Virus record (IMG/VR): IMGVR_UViG_3300021373_003021
Location: 1-25,480 of that record
Strand: one strand, 5' to 3'
Length of the DNA: 25,480 nucleotides
Origin: a virus
In this document: in pieces, positions 17,257-22,588 of the stretch
How the letters are laid out: each line of letters opens with the position of its first letter
Numbering within the stretch: position 1 is the first letter of the stretch
Translations under genes and position numbers: made by a program
The notes under the pieces: generated by a model
The model's input: only the letters and a program-made list of their open reading frames with translations
Told to the model about the DNA's origin: nothing
Databases searched by the model: none

Positions 17257-17268
17257 CATCAGGGCTTT
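17242..17268. terminator. Bidirectional terminator between converging operons
   Basis: AAAGCCC/GGGCTTT form a stem around 13 bases. On the minus strand it is followed by CTTTTT, a usable U-tract, so it mainly ends the leftward operon; it includes the stop codon of the HNH gene. Confidence 0.7.
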
Positions 17269-17270
17269 GC

Positions 17271-17546
17271 TCATTTGGATAATATCTCGTTCAGTTCCTC
17301 GGACCAGTCTCGGTCTGGGTACTTTTCTAGAAATTTACGCACACCATGAATAACCGTTGAATGATCCATGCCAAAAATCATGGCAATCTTTTTGTATGAA
17401 TAGCCTCGCTCTCGAAGTAGGCACCAAACATGCCAGCGGGCTTCTACAAAGTTGCGTGTCCGACCGCCATTTAAAACATCTCGCTCGGACACAAGTCGCT
17501 TTTGGCATGTTTCCCTGACGATTTTACGTGCTAAGGAAGGCACCAT
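17271..17546 (-). CDS. DnaA domain IV-only DNA-binding protein
   Basis: The 91-residue protein starts at an ATG overlapping the xre stop (TAATG on the minus strand). Residues 23-70 resemble the DnaA C-terminal DNA-binding domain: RDVLNGGRTRNFVEARWHV, then SYKKIAMIFGMDHSTVIHGVRK, which carries the DnaA signature (DHSTVxHxxRK). The AAA+ ATPase and DnaB-binding domains are absent. It could bind DnaA-box-like sites, at the phage origin or the host origin, or act as a regulator. It is the last gene of the leftward operon, directly before the terminator. The domain call is firm; the role is inferred. Confidence 0.9.
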   Translation of the reverse strand: MVPSLARKIVRETCQKRLVSERDVLNGGRTRNFVEARWHVWCLLRERGYSYKKIAMIFGMDHSTVIHGVRKFLEKYPDRDWSEELNEILSK

Positions 17547-17740
17547 TAAGCACTAACTCCGGAAACAAGCTCCTTCAGATTAAGATCTGGTAACAATTCA
17601 GTCAGCCGGACAGCTGTATTAAGTGAGGGTTTGTGCTGGCCGTTTTCAATGCCGCAAATGTGCGCCGGAGTACAGCCCAGAAGCTTTGCCAGCTGGACTT
17701 GTGTGTAATTAGAGGCCTTACGTGCTTCTCTTAAGTTCAT
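17546..17740 (-). CDS. Xre/Cro-type helix-turn-helix regulator
   Basis: I choose the ATG at 17740 (64 residues) because AAGGA lies eight bases upstream; longer in-frame starts lack a ribosome site. LREARKASNYTQVQLAKLLGCTPAHICGIENGQHKPSLNTAVRL is a complete HTH_3 domain, TQVQLAKLLG being the first helix pair and PAHICGIENG the recognition helix. There is no C-terminal cleavage or dimerisation domain, so it is Cro-like rather than CI-like. Target sites are unknown; the AAG-N5-CT elements at 19.5-25.1 kb are candidates. Confidence 0.9.
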   Translation of the reverse strand: MNLREARKASNYTQVQLAKLLGCTPAHICGIENGQHKPSLNTAVRLTELLPDLNLKELVSGVSA

Positions 17741-17803
17741 TTTGATGTTCCTTACATTTTCCATTTTTAAAAACAGGGTTACCACAGGCAACCGATCTAT
17801 CCC

Positions 17804-17881
17804 CTACCAAGAGGGTAGCGTGACAACGGCGAAACACTAATCGCCGCTGCCGTCGGTGTTTCATACGGATCTTCATCCGTA
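17804..17881 (-). repeat. Three consecutive hairpins upstream of xre
   Basis: Three inverted repeats follow each other: CTACC/GGTAG (17804-17818), CGGCGA/TCGCCG (17827-17846) and TACGGAT/ATCCGTA (17864-17881). The last contains the stop codon of the upstream gene. None has a T-tract on the minus strand. They would structure the mRNA between the gene at 17873-18253 and xre. Confidence 0.5.
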
Positions 17882-18253
17882 CACAATGTCACCAAGCAAG
17901 GCGTATTGCATGAAAACATCCGCGTCGTTGGCGTCAAAGTCATGACGCGATGACAAACCGTTGCGGTTTATCTTCCATTGCACCCAGCGACCATACGCAC
18001 GGTAAAAAGGTGTTCGTCCGTAAACCGTCTTCTCCTCACCAGATAAATCACCCTCCTGCTCCGAATATGTCAGGAAAAAATCAAAATCTCGGTTGAAGAG
18101 TTTTGGGTATTGATACGAAACGTCATCGCCCTTTTCATCTCGTATCTCTACAAGATCTAGCCAATGATTGGAGCCACCCTCTATCGCAGTGACAAACAAA
18201 TCACGGATATGATCGACTTCAAGATCAAATGTTATCGTTATTTTATCTTCCAT
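17873..18253 (-). CDS. Conserved phage protein with GGSNHW motif
   Basis: GGAG upstream of the ATG at 18253 supports this start (126 residues). The N-terminal strand-helix unit ITITFDLEVDHIRDLFVTAIEGGSNHWLDL and the C-terminal ADVFMQYALLGDIVYG resemble a family of phage hypothetical proteins that I remember by their EGGSNYW and ALxGxxVYG motifs. The middle has Tyr/Phe-rich strands. No catalytic residues are obvious and the function is unknown. It lies between a tiny membrane protein gene and xre in the leftward operon. Confidence 0.8.
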   Translation of the reverse strand: MEDKITITFDLEVDHIRDLFVTAIEGGSNHWLDLVEIRDEKGDDVSYQYPKLFNRDFDFFLTYSEQEGDLSGEEKTVYGRTPFYRAYGRWVQWKINRNGLSSRHDFDANDADVFMQYALLGDIVYG

Positions 18254-18257
18254 TTTA

Positions 18258-18377
18258 CTACTCCACTACAATCGTGGGCCACGGCTCTATCGGATCATAC
18301 ATCAGATAGCCAATACCAAAGCCCAGCACAAAACTAACTAGGATCACGACCCACGGATCACGGTTTTTGTTTTTCAC
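18258..18377 (-). CDS. 39-residue single-pass membrane protein (GTG start)
   Basis: A GTG start overlaps the stop of the upstream gene as GTGA. The product has a basic N-terminus (KNKNRDP), one hydrophobic segment WVVILVSFVLGFGIGYLM (residues 9-26) and a short acidic tail ending VVE. The four-base overlap and the following gene only four bases downstream make it very likely real despite its size. It is probably an N-in inner-membrane peptide of unknown role. Confidence 0.65.
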   Translation of the reverse strand: MKNKNRDPWVVILVSFVLGFGIGYLMYDPIEPWPTIVVE

Positions 18378-18610
18378 GAGGCCGGCAAAAAAGATGTGAC
18401 GTCATAAAAAATAGCGTCCGGATACTTATCACCCAAACCCTTCAAGGTGGTTTGAACAGCGTCAACACCAAGCCCTTCAAAGTCTTCAAGCAGGTTGACT
18501 TCTGAAGTGTCCGGCAAACGCTCGGTCACCAGTATGTCATACGTTTTTAAATACGGTTCCCAAGACATCATATATGTCTCAACCTCAATACGTGGTTTCT
18601 GATCAATCAA
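18374..18610 (-). CDS. Small acidic unknown protein (TTG start)
   Basis: The 78-residue product is read from a TTG that overlaps the upstream stop as TTGA, with AAGGAG about ten bases before it. No ATG gives a comparable ribosome site. The sequence alternates strands and helices (ETYMMSWEPYLKTYDILVTE, then DAVQTTLKGLGDKYPD). I do not recognise the family. The overlaps on both sides place it firmly in the leftward operon. Confidence 0.65.
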   Translation of the reverse strand: MIDQKPRIEVETYMMSWEPYLKTYDILVTERLPDTSEVNLLEDFEGLGVDAVQTTLKGLGDKYPDAIFYDVTSFLPAS

Positions 18611-18780
18611 AACGGGGGCTCCTTTTCTTCGGGGTCATTCTCAAATAAATCCTTCGCACGAGATCGAAGATGCTGGACATCACGCTTGCCGTAACTGTCC
18701 CACTCAATGTCGTCCGCGACGCGAAGTAAGTGGACAGCCCGCTCACGGCGGGTCTGCCAATCTTTAGGATTGTTCGTCAC
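18607..18780 (-). CDS. 57-residue charged helical protein (GTG start)
   Basis: The GTG at 18780 has GAGGAG about ten bases upstream. Longer in-frame starts would overlap most of the neighbouring gene, and the best ATG has an SD only one base away. The product is Arg/Glu-rich and predicted helical (TRRERAVHLLRVADDIEWDS, then RDVQHLRSRAKDLFEND), with a short acidic C-terminus ending EPPF. Family unknown. Confidence 0.6.
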   Translation of the reverse strand: MTNNPKDWQTRRERAVHLLRVADDIEWDSYGKRDVQHLRSRAKDLFENDPEEKEPPF

Positions 18781-18919
18781 GGTCAATGAACTCCTCCACA
18801 CGGACCACGGCTCCCGTGCCATGCTCCTTGTTTCTGATGTGATCGACTTCTTCTTCCGTCCGACGCAGATAGATAGATATCTCTTTATCCTTGTCCACAC
18901 GCACGTTGTAATGTTTCAT
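18764..18919 (-). CDS. 51-residue unknown protein
   Basis: The ATG overlaps the stop of the zinc-ribbon gene (ATGA). The product begins MKHYNVRVDKDKEISIYLRR, two likely strands, followed by an acidic helix (TEEEVDHIRNKEHG) and ends in RVEEFIDRDEQS. It overlaps the next gene by 17 bases. The two-strand start plus helix could be a small regulatory fold, but no family is recognised. Confidence 0.65.
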   Translation of the reverse strand: MKHYNVRVDKDKEISIYLRRTEEEVDHIRNKEHGTGAVVRVEEFIDRDEQS

Positions 18920-19137
18920 TCGTCATCTCCATGTTCCCAACGGATCTCGTCCTCACTCAGCGGGATAAAATCCCCATCGCCACAGCTGGGGCAGCAATAC
19001 TCGTTACCCTTGTAGCCAGCATATGCCGATCTCTGGTCGCCAGAACCCATCCAGTCACAATCTAGGCACAACATCAGATCACCCTTGGTGTAGTTGATCC
19101 GCTGTGCGCGTTCCCATAGGCTTAAATTTTCCACCAT
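18916..19137 (-). CDS. Zinc-ribbon small protein
   Basis: GAGG seven bases before the ATG at 19137 supports the start (73 residues). CLDC (24-27) and CPSCGDGDFIPL (49-60) form a Cys2/Cys2 zinc ribbon. The C-terminus is acidic (SEDEIRWEHGDDE). Phage zinc ribbons of this size bind nucleic acid or protein; no specific role can be assigned. It overlaps both neighbours in the leftward operon. Confidence 0.75.
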   Translation of the reverse strand: MVENLSLWERAQRINYTKGDLMLCLDCDWMGSGDQRSAYAGYKGNEYCCPSCGDGDFIPLSEDEIRWEHGDDE

Positions 19138-19265
19138 TCGTCATCCTCCCCGAAATCAAAAAGCTTGGTGGTGCGATCTTGGATCACGTCGTATAGGCCT
19201 TTGAAGATCAATAGCGTCGCGAAGAAGTGCGGGATCGCAATTATGGTTAACAAAAAGTTAGTCAT
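19122..19265 (-). CDS. 47-residue single-pass membrane protein
   Basis: AAAGGAG sits seven bases upstream of the ATG at 19265. Residues 3-24 (NFLLTIIAIPHFFATLLIFKGL) are hydrophobic and the remainder is an acidic cytoplasmic-type tail (FDFGEDDEWWKI). It overlaps the zinc-ribbon gene by 16 bases. Function unknown; it is the second small membrane peptide encoded in this operon. Confidence 0.65.
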   Translation of the reverse strand: MTNFLLTIIAIPHFFATLLIFKGLYDVIQDRTTKLFDFGEDDEWWKI

Positions 19266-19290
19266 TAAATTACTCCTTTAAACTAGAGGA

Positions 19291-19310
19291 GGGGCGACCG
19301 AGGCCGCCCC
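19291..19310 (-). repeat. GC-rich hairpin, copy 1
   Basis: GGGGCG/CGCCCC form a 6-bp stem around eight bases. It lies 11 bases after the stop of the gene at 19322-19507 and before the ribosome site of the next gene. The same sequence recurs at 19572-19591. There is no T-tract on either strand. Confidence 0.7.
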
Positions 19311-19321
19311 TGTGGTGTGAG

Positions 19322-19507
19322 TTAGCAAGCAAGGACGCTTTCAACACAGCCTTTCAGCCTTGCTTTGGTGCAGTAGTCAGCATCTCCGATTTGGTCGGCT
19401 TCATCGTTTGGTGAGGTCACTTGGTAGACAGTCCAGAGCTGGATTGATGGATCGTAGTAATACCTCGCCCATTGGCCCTGACCGTTATGCTGATAATACG
19501 TTGTCAT
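19322..19507 (-). CDS. Small Tyr/Gln-rich unknown protein
   Basis: AGGAG lies seven bases before the ATG at 19507 (61 residues); the earlier in-frame ATG lies before the SD. The product begins MTTYYQHNGQGQWARYYYD, then QLWTVYQV and ends with a helix containing two cysteines (CTKARLKGCVESVLAC). It is the first gene behind the leftward promoter at 19532-19560. The 5' leader and first codons nearly match those of the gene at 20117. Family unknown. Confidence 0.7.
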   Translation of the reverse strand: MTTYYQHNGQGQWARYYYDPSIQLWTVYQVTSPNDEADQIGDADYCTKARLKGCVESVLAC

Positions 19508-19531
19508 GTGTTTTTCTCCTTTCAATAAGTG

Positions 19532-19560
19532 ATACTATCATATGAAGTGCTGCTTGTAAA
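19532..19560 (-). promoter_or_regulatory. Leftward promoter P1 with two AAG-N5-CT elements
   Basis: On the minus strand TTTACA is followed after 17 bases by TAGTAT, with an extended TG motif before the -10 box. One AAG-N5-CTT element (19545-19555) lies in the spacer and touches the -35 box, and another (19527-19538) covers the -10 box. Their starts are 18 bases apart, a typical pattern for repressor sites. Confidence 0.7.
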
Positions 19561-19571
19561 CCAGGAGAGGT

Positions 19572-19591
19572 GGGGCGACCGAGGCCGCCCC
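19572..19591 (-). repeat. GC-rich hairpin, copy 2
   Basis: This hairpin is identical to copy 1 over its full 20 bases and again lies just after a leftward gene (stop at 19599). The matching extends two bases beyond the stem, which suggests a copied module rather than two unrelated terminators. Confidence 0.7.
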
Positions 19592-19598
19592 TGTAATG

Positions 19599-19910
19599 TT
19601 ATCTAAGGTGCCACTTTAGCCACTCGTCAGATTGAAGCTCGGCGACGTGCCGAGCAACCAGATCTTCAACAGGCCGAGTCTGCACATTTGCTCGAAAACC
19701 AATAAAGGGCTGGATCTCTTTAATCGTCAACGCCGGCTGCAACCGGGCCGCTGACATGATAGTAGAGCGCAAGAAAAATTCCGCCAGAGACTGTTCTGTA
19801 ATCTCGGCTTGGCCGAGGTGGTAGCACAGGCTGGCCATCTCATTTAACCGAGCTTCGCCAAGGGCTTCTACTTTACTCGCACACATAGCATCAGTGTTGT
19901 ATGAAAACAT
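19599..19910 (-). CDS. 103-residue unknown protein
   Basis: AGGAG lies nine bases before the ATG. The protein is predicted mostly helical (SKVEALGEARLNEMASLCYHLG, then a helix with SLAEFFLRSTIMSAAR) and ends with DEWLKWHLR. No motif is recognised. It is read divergently from the gene at 20117 and shares with it a 25-base leader as an inverted repeat, so the two are probably controlled together. Confidence 0.75.
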   Translation of the reverse strand: MFSYNTDAMCASKVEALGEARLNEMASLCYHLGQAEITEQSLAEFFLRSTIMSAARLQPALTIKEIQPFIGFRANVQTRPVEDLVARHVAELQSDEWLKWHLR

Positions 19911-19960
19911 TGTCTTTTCTCCTAATTGTCAAACAACTGTCGATCTCTGCCGACTCCTAT

Positions 19961-19988
19961 ACATTAGCATATAAGTGATGCTTATACT
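19961..19988 (-). promoter_or_regulatory. Leftward promoter P3 over a perfect AAG-N5-CTT palindrome
   Basis: The minus-strand -10 is TAATGT with an extended TG motif. A weak -35 (AGTATA) lies 16 bases upstream. The spacer holds ATAAG-TGATG-CTTAT (19971-19985), the most symmetric copy of the element seen in the other promoters. Confidence 0.5.
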
Positions 19989-20036
19989 ACCCCTATTTCG
20001 TCATAGCTGATATGCAAAAATGCATAACTAACCCTG

Positions 20037-20065
20037 TTTACAAGTCCCACTTAATATGCTAGCCT
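20037..20065 (+). promoter_or_regulatory. Rightward promoter P2 with AAG-N5-CTT element
   Basis: TTTACA (20037-20042) is followed after 17 bases by TAGCCT (20060-20065) with an extended TG motif. AAGTCCCACTT (20042-20052) fills the start of the spacer. It faces the gene at 20117 and is built like P1. Confidence 0.65.
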
Positions 20066-20116
20066 GTATAGGTCAGCAAAAAACTGGCAGTTGTTTGAAA
20101 ATTAGGAGAAAAACAC

Positions 20117-20410
20117 ATGACGACTTATGAGTGGGACATCGAATTAGTTGACGAGCATGGGGACATCCTTGCTCATCACCATTCTGATAAATGTCCGGGT
20201 ATTCCAGCCGATGACTATGACGATGAAGGTTTTATGCCGGCACTCGTTTTAGTCCGCGATAGGTGGGACGAAGGCGGGCTGACGGAGCGCTGGTGGGCTT
20301 ACGTCGAGGACGGCAAACTTCCAGAGCGCTTTGCAGACGCCTACGGTAACGAGGGTCCGTCCGTGCCGAAGCGCTTCCATGCCGAGCTTCAGCAATCGCA
20401 AAATAGCTAA
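20117..20410 (+). CDS. Acidic unknown phage protein
   Basis: AGGAG lies nine bases before the ATG. The 97-residue product begins MTTYEWDIELVDEHGDILAH, likely two strands, and contains ADDYDDEGFMPALVLVRDRW, then WWAYVEDGKLPERF. It is acidic and has no recognisable catalytic motif. It is the first gene of the rightward unit behind P2 and pairs with the divergent gene at 19599-19910 through the shared leader. Confidence 0.75.
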   Translation: MTTYEWDIELVDEHGDILAHHHSDKCPGIPADDYDDEGFMPALVLVRDRWDEGGLTERWWAYVEDGKLPERFADAYGNEGPSVPKRFHAELQQSQNS

Positions 20411-20431
20411 CCACCAGCCAAGAGGCCCCTG

Positions 20432-20458
20432 CCCCGACCGGATCATCCGGCGGGGTTT
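20432..20458 (+). terminator. Hairpin before the GcrA-like gene
   Basis: CCCCG-A-CCGG / CCGG-CGGGG form a 9-bp stem with one bulged A around ATCAT, followed by TTT only. It sits between the upstream stop and the TAGGAG ribosome site, the same placement as the other hairpins. The short T-tract makes termination uncertain. Confidence 0.5.
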
Positions 20459-20488
20459 CGGGGTGCCGACATAGGAGAGAAAAACCGC

Positions 20489-20752
20489 ATGAAAATCTAC
20501 ACCCCAGAACAAGAAGAACTAATCCTAAAAATGGTCGCCGAAGGCAGATCAAATACTGAAATCGGTGCCAAACTAGGCGTCTCAAGAAACGCAATCGCAG
20601 GGAAACGCGGACGTATGGGACTGAACAACAGACAAGTCATCGTCGAAGAAGACCTAATCTATGCATCTGAAAGCCTAAAAGAACCGTGGAACCCAGCGCG
20701 TGACCCACGGCCCGCGATCCTCGAACTACTAAACGAAAGCCTAACATCATGA
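20489..20752 (+). CDS. GcrA-like small DNA-binding protein
   Basis: TAGGAG upstream supports the start (87 residues). Residues 4-45 (YTPEQEELILKMVAEGRSNT, then EIGAKLGVSRNAIAGKRGRMGL) follow the GcrA N-terminal pattern W/Y-T-x-E-x...LW-x-EG-xSxxxIAxxLG-xSRNAVxGKxxRLGL, including SRNAIAGK. GcrA is an alphaproteobacterial cell-cycle activator that binds DNA near GANTC sites and contacts sigma-70. The rest (residues 46-87) is short and acidic and does not match the GcrA sigma-binding region. It may redirect or compete with host GcrA, or be a plain phage regulator. The domain resemblance is clear; the role is inferred. Confidence 0.75.
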   Translation: MKIYTPEQEELILKMVAEGRSNTEIGAKLGVSRNAIAGKRGRMGLNNRQVIVEEDLIYASESLKEPWNPARDPRPAILELLNESLTS

Positions 20753-20916
20753 ATTGCTGGCACTGCAAAAATCCGCTGACATGGGGCGGAGATATCGACC
20801 TAGAAGAAGAGTTTTACGAAAATTATTCAATAGAAACAAACCTCTCATGCTCGAATTGTGGGGCGTTCGTGCTGGTTTACCTGCCGCGGACCACGGACCA
20901 CGGGTCCGAAGAGTGA
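20749..20916 (+). CDS. 55-residue zinc-ribbon protein
   Basis: The ATG overlaps the stop of the GcrA-like gene (ATGA). CWHC (3-6) and CSNCG (34-38) give a two-pair zinc ribbon with an acidic insert (DIDLEEEFYENYS). The last codons (LPRTTDHGSEE) are encoded by a 20-base sequence that recurs inverted at 25417-25436, so the C-terminus may have been replaced by a repeat. Confidence 0.7.
   Translation: MNCWHCKNPLTWGGDIDLEEEFYENYSIETNLSCSNCGAFVLVYLPRTTDHGSEE
20884..20903 (+). repeat. 20-base repeat, arm 1
   Basis: This 20-base sequence is the exact reverse complement of 25417-25436. Its core CGGACCACGG, itself present twice in overlap, also occurs at 18801-18810. It lies inside the coding end of the zinc-ribbon gene. 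Confidence 0.8.
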
Positions 20917-21213
20917 GCACTTTCTTTTTGGCCCTATATATAGAAATAGAAATTAAAAAAAAATATTTTTTGTCAAACTACCTGTAATCGGTGTAACCGT
21001 GTAACAATAGGCCTAAAACCCTTATACGACGGGGGTTTTGGCCGCTACGCCGTTGTTACACTAGGCAATCAGAGGTGTGAACAGATAGATAAATCGCGTT
21101 TTTGCCTTAAGGGGCCTGAAATTTTATTTTATTTTTTTTTAAATTTTGAATTTACTATATAGGGCAGGATGGTAAAAAGAACCTACTCAATATAATTAAC
21201 TAGGTTTTGTTTG
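20917..21213. other. AT-rich non-coding region with nested inverted repeats
   Basis: The 297-base gap has no credible gene. It holds: an A6-TA-T6 palindrome (20958-20971); two direct GTGTAAC copies (20991-20997 and 20999-21005) with an inverted copy (21053-21061); a nested stem GTGTAACAA, GGCC(T)AAAACCC and their complements (20999-21061); long A/T runs at 21121-21157; and TATAAT at 21191-21196 before the terminase gene. Direct repeats beside AT-rich DNA would suit a replication origin or a complex control region. Neither is proven. Confidence 0.6.
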
Positions 21214-21828
21214 ATGACTGATACACCTAAAAAACGGGGCCGCCCAAAGGTTCAAAAAGACAGCACTTTGACCCGCCGGCAGGAATTGTTTGTGAAAGAG
21301 CTGGTTTCGAAAGATGGTCAAATTACCATGCGCGAAGCGGCAATCAATGCGGGCTATCCGGCAAGCAGCGCACATACTCGGGCTTACGAGCTGACTAATC
21401 CTAAAATATCGCCTCACGTTGTCTCGGCAATTAGGGCTTATCGTGAAGAACTAGATGAAAAGTATGGGTTAAATTATCAACGCCACCTACGAGATCTTCA
21501 GATCATTCGTGATGCTGCTTTAGAAAACGGTGCTTTCTCGGCGGCGGTCCAAGCAGAATACCGACGGGGTCAGGCACAAGGTGACATCTATGTCTCCAAA
21601 TCTGAGATCCGAACGGGGTCTATCGACAGCATGTCGAAGGAAGATGTGCTGAAAGCGCTAAATGAGGTTAGGTCCAGCTATGAGCCGATCACAATCGACG
21701 CGACGTTTACCGACGATTCGCAAAAAAACACTTCCGGAAACCGTACAAAAGCGCGAAGCCGACTTTTATCGACAGATGAAGGATGGGATAACGAAGCTCC
21801 CGCGGAAGGTAATCCTGACTCGAATTGA
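21214..21828 (+). CDS. terS: Terminase small subunit
   Basis: I choose the ATG at 21214 (204 residues), with AGG nine bases upstream; a TTG codon sits just before it. The N-terminus is basic (PKKRGRPKVQK). Residues 18-75 (LTRRQELFVKELVSKDGQIT, then MREAAINAGYPASSAHTRAYEL) form the HTH typical of Terminase_2-type small subunits, which recognise phage DNA at the start of packaging. The central helices (about 80-130) would form the oligomer. The C-terminal part is polar and flexible. The large subunit is not in this window, which is unusual because the two are often adjacent. Confidence 0.85.
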   Translation: MTDTPKKRGRPKVQKDSTLTRRQELFVKELVSKDGQITMREAAINAGYPASSAHTRAYELTNPKISPHVVSAIRAYREELDEKYGLNYQRHLRDLQIIRDAALENGAFSAAVQAEYRRGQAQGDIYVSKSEIRTGSIDSMSKEDVLKALNEVRSSYEPITIDATFTDDSQKNTSGNRTKARSRLLSTDEGWDNEAPAEGNPDSN

Positions 21829-22153
21829 AACTTGGGCCTCGGCAGGGGTTCCGGATTTAATGATCTGTGATGAAGATGGTCACTTTCATTTTATCGAGTT
21901 GAAAAACACGAGCACGAACGCGGTTGAGCTACGGCCTCATCAAGTCGCTTGGGCGTGTCGCCACGGACACGCCAGCTCGTGGATACTCGTTCGTAAACAA
22001 ACATCGCCGAAGGCCGATCAAGAACTGTATCTGTTTCAGGGTCACCATGCGGTCGAGCTACGTATGGAAGGCCTTCAGGCGGTCGAGCCTGTTTGTCACC
22101 AAGTAAAAAAATTTGATTGGTCCGAAGTTTTGGACTTGATCACTCGCAGATAA
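21680..22153 (+). CDS. VRR-type PD-(D/E)xK nuclease
   Basis: The ATG at 21680 gives 157 residues. It keeps the helix KREADFYRQMKDGIT, which such nucleases usually have before the core, but it overlaps the terminase gene by 149 bases; an ATG at 21776 would shorten the overlap but has no ribosome site. The core is TRIETWASAGVPDLMICDED then HFIELK: the D of GVPD and E-x-K of ELK form the nuclease active site, and the following RPHQVAWACRHGHASSWILV fits VRR-NUC proteins. It may act in recombination, replication or packaging. Confidence 0.8.
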   Translation: MSRSQSTRRLPTIRKKTLPETVQKREADFYRQMKDGITKLPRKVILTRIETWASAGVPDLMICDEDGHFHFIELKNTSTNAVELRPHQVAWACRHGHASSWILVRKQTSPKADQELYLFQGHHAVELRMEGLQAVEPVCHQVKKFDWSEVLDLITRR

Positions 22154-22162
22154 TCGCATACG

Positions 22163-22197
22163 TTGAAAACCTCATCCCTAGCGAAGGAGGTTTTCAA
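22163..22197 (+). promoter_or_regulatory. Hairpin that sequesters the ribosome site of the next gene
   Basis: TTGAAAACCTC (22163-22173) and GAGGTTTTCAA (22187-22197) are perfect 11-base complements with a 13-base loop. The right arm contains most of the AAGGAGG ribosome site (22184-22190) for the ATG at 22199. No T-tract follows, so it looks translational rather than a terminator. Confidence 0.75.
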
Positions 22198-22198
22198 A

Positions 22199-22588
22199 AT
22201 GGGTTTGGATATGTACTTAAAGGGCCGTAAGTGGGTTGATACTTATGCACATCAGCGGACCAAGGTTGACGGATTTACAGTCACCAACGTTCAATTAGAA
22301 ATCGGTTATTGGCGTAAGCATCCCGATTTGCATGGTTATATTATTAAGCATTTCGCTGGCGGTTTTGACGACTGCCGGCCAATCGAGCTGAGATCGTCAG
22401 AACTACGACAGATTGCAACAGCTATTCGATCCGGCGAGCTGCCGAAAACGGATGGCCCTTTTTTCGGCAACAGCGAAGATTACCGATCTAGTATAGATTA
22501 TGACGCGACCGTTTTCGAACGTGCCGCGGATTGGATTGATAGCGCCCCATTATACGATCATATCGTCGAATATGAGGGCAACTGGTAG
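22199..22588 (+). CDS. MGLDMYL-family conserved phage protein
   Basis: AAGGAGG eight bases upstream selects this ATG (129 residues); an in-frame TTG at 22163 lies within the hairpin. The start MGLDMYLKGRKWV and the block EIGYWRKHPDLHGYI followed by DDCRPIEL match a family I know from phages only by these motifs. It has no established function and is sometimes misnamed. Trp/Tyr-rich strands follow, ending HIVEYEGNW. Translation is probably controlled by the hairpin. It is encoded behind the nuclease with no separate promoter seen. Confidence 0.8.
   Translation: MGLDMYLKGRKWVDTYAHQRTKVDGFTVTNVQLEIGYWRKHPDLHGYIIKHFAGGFDDCRPIELRSSELRQIATAIRSGELPKTDGPFFGNSEDYRSSIDYDATVFERAADWIDSAPLYDHIVEYEGNW

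Larger units (their letters stand above)
19915..20112. repeat. 25-base inverted repeat flanking the divergent control region
   Basis: The left arm is 19915-19939 and the right arm 20088-20112. They match at 24 of 25 positions and each ends in the Shine-Dalgarno AGGAGAAAA. The arms are the 5' leaders of the two divergent genes. Confidence 0.85.
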
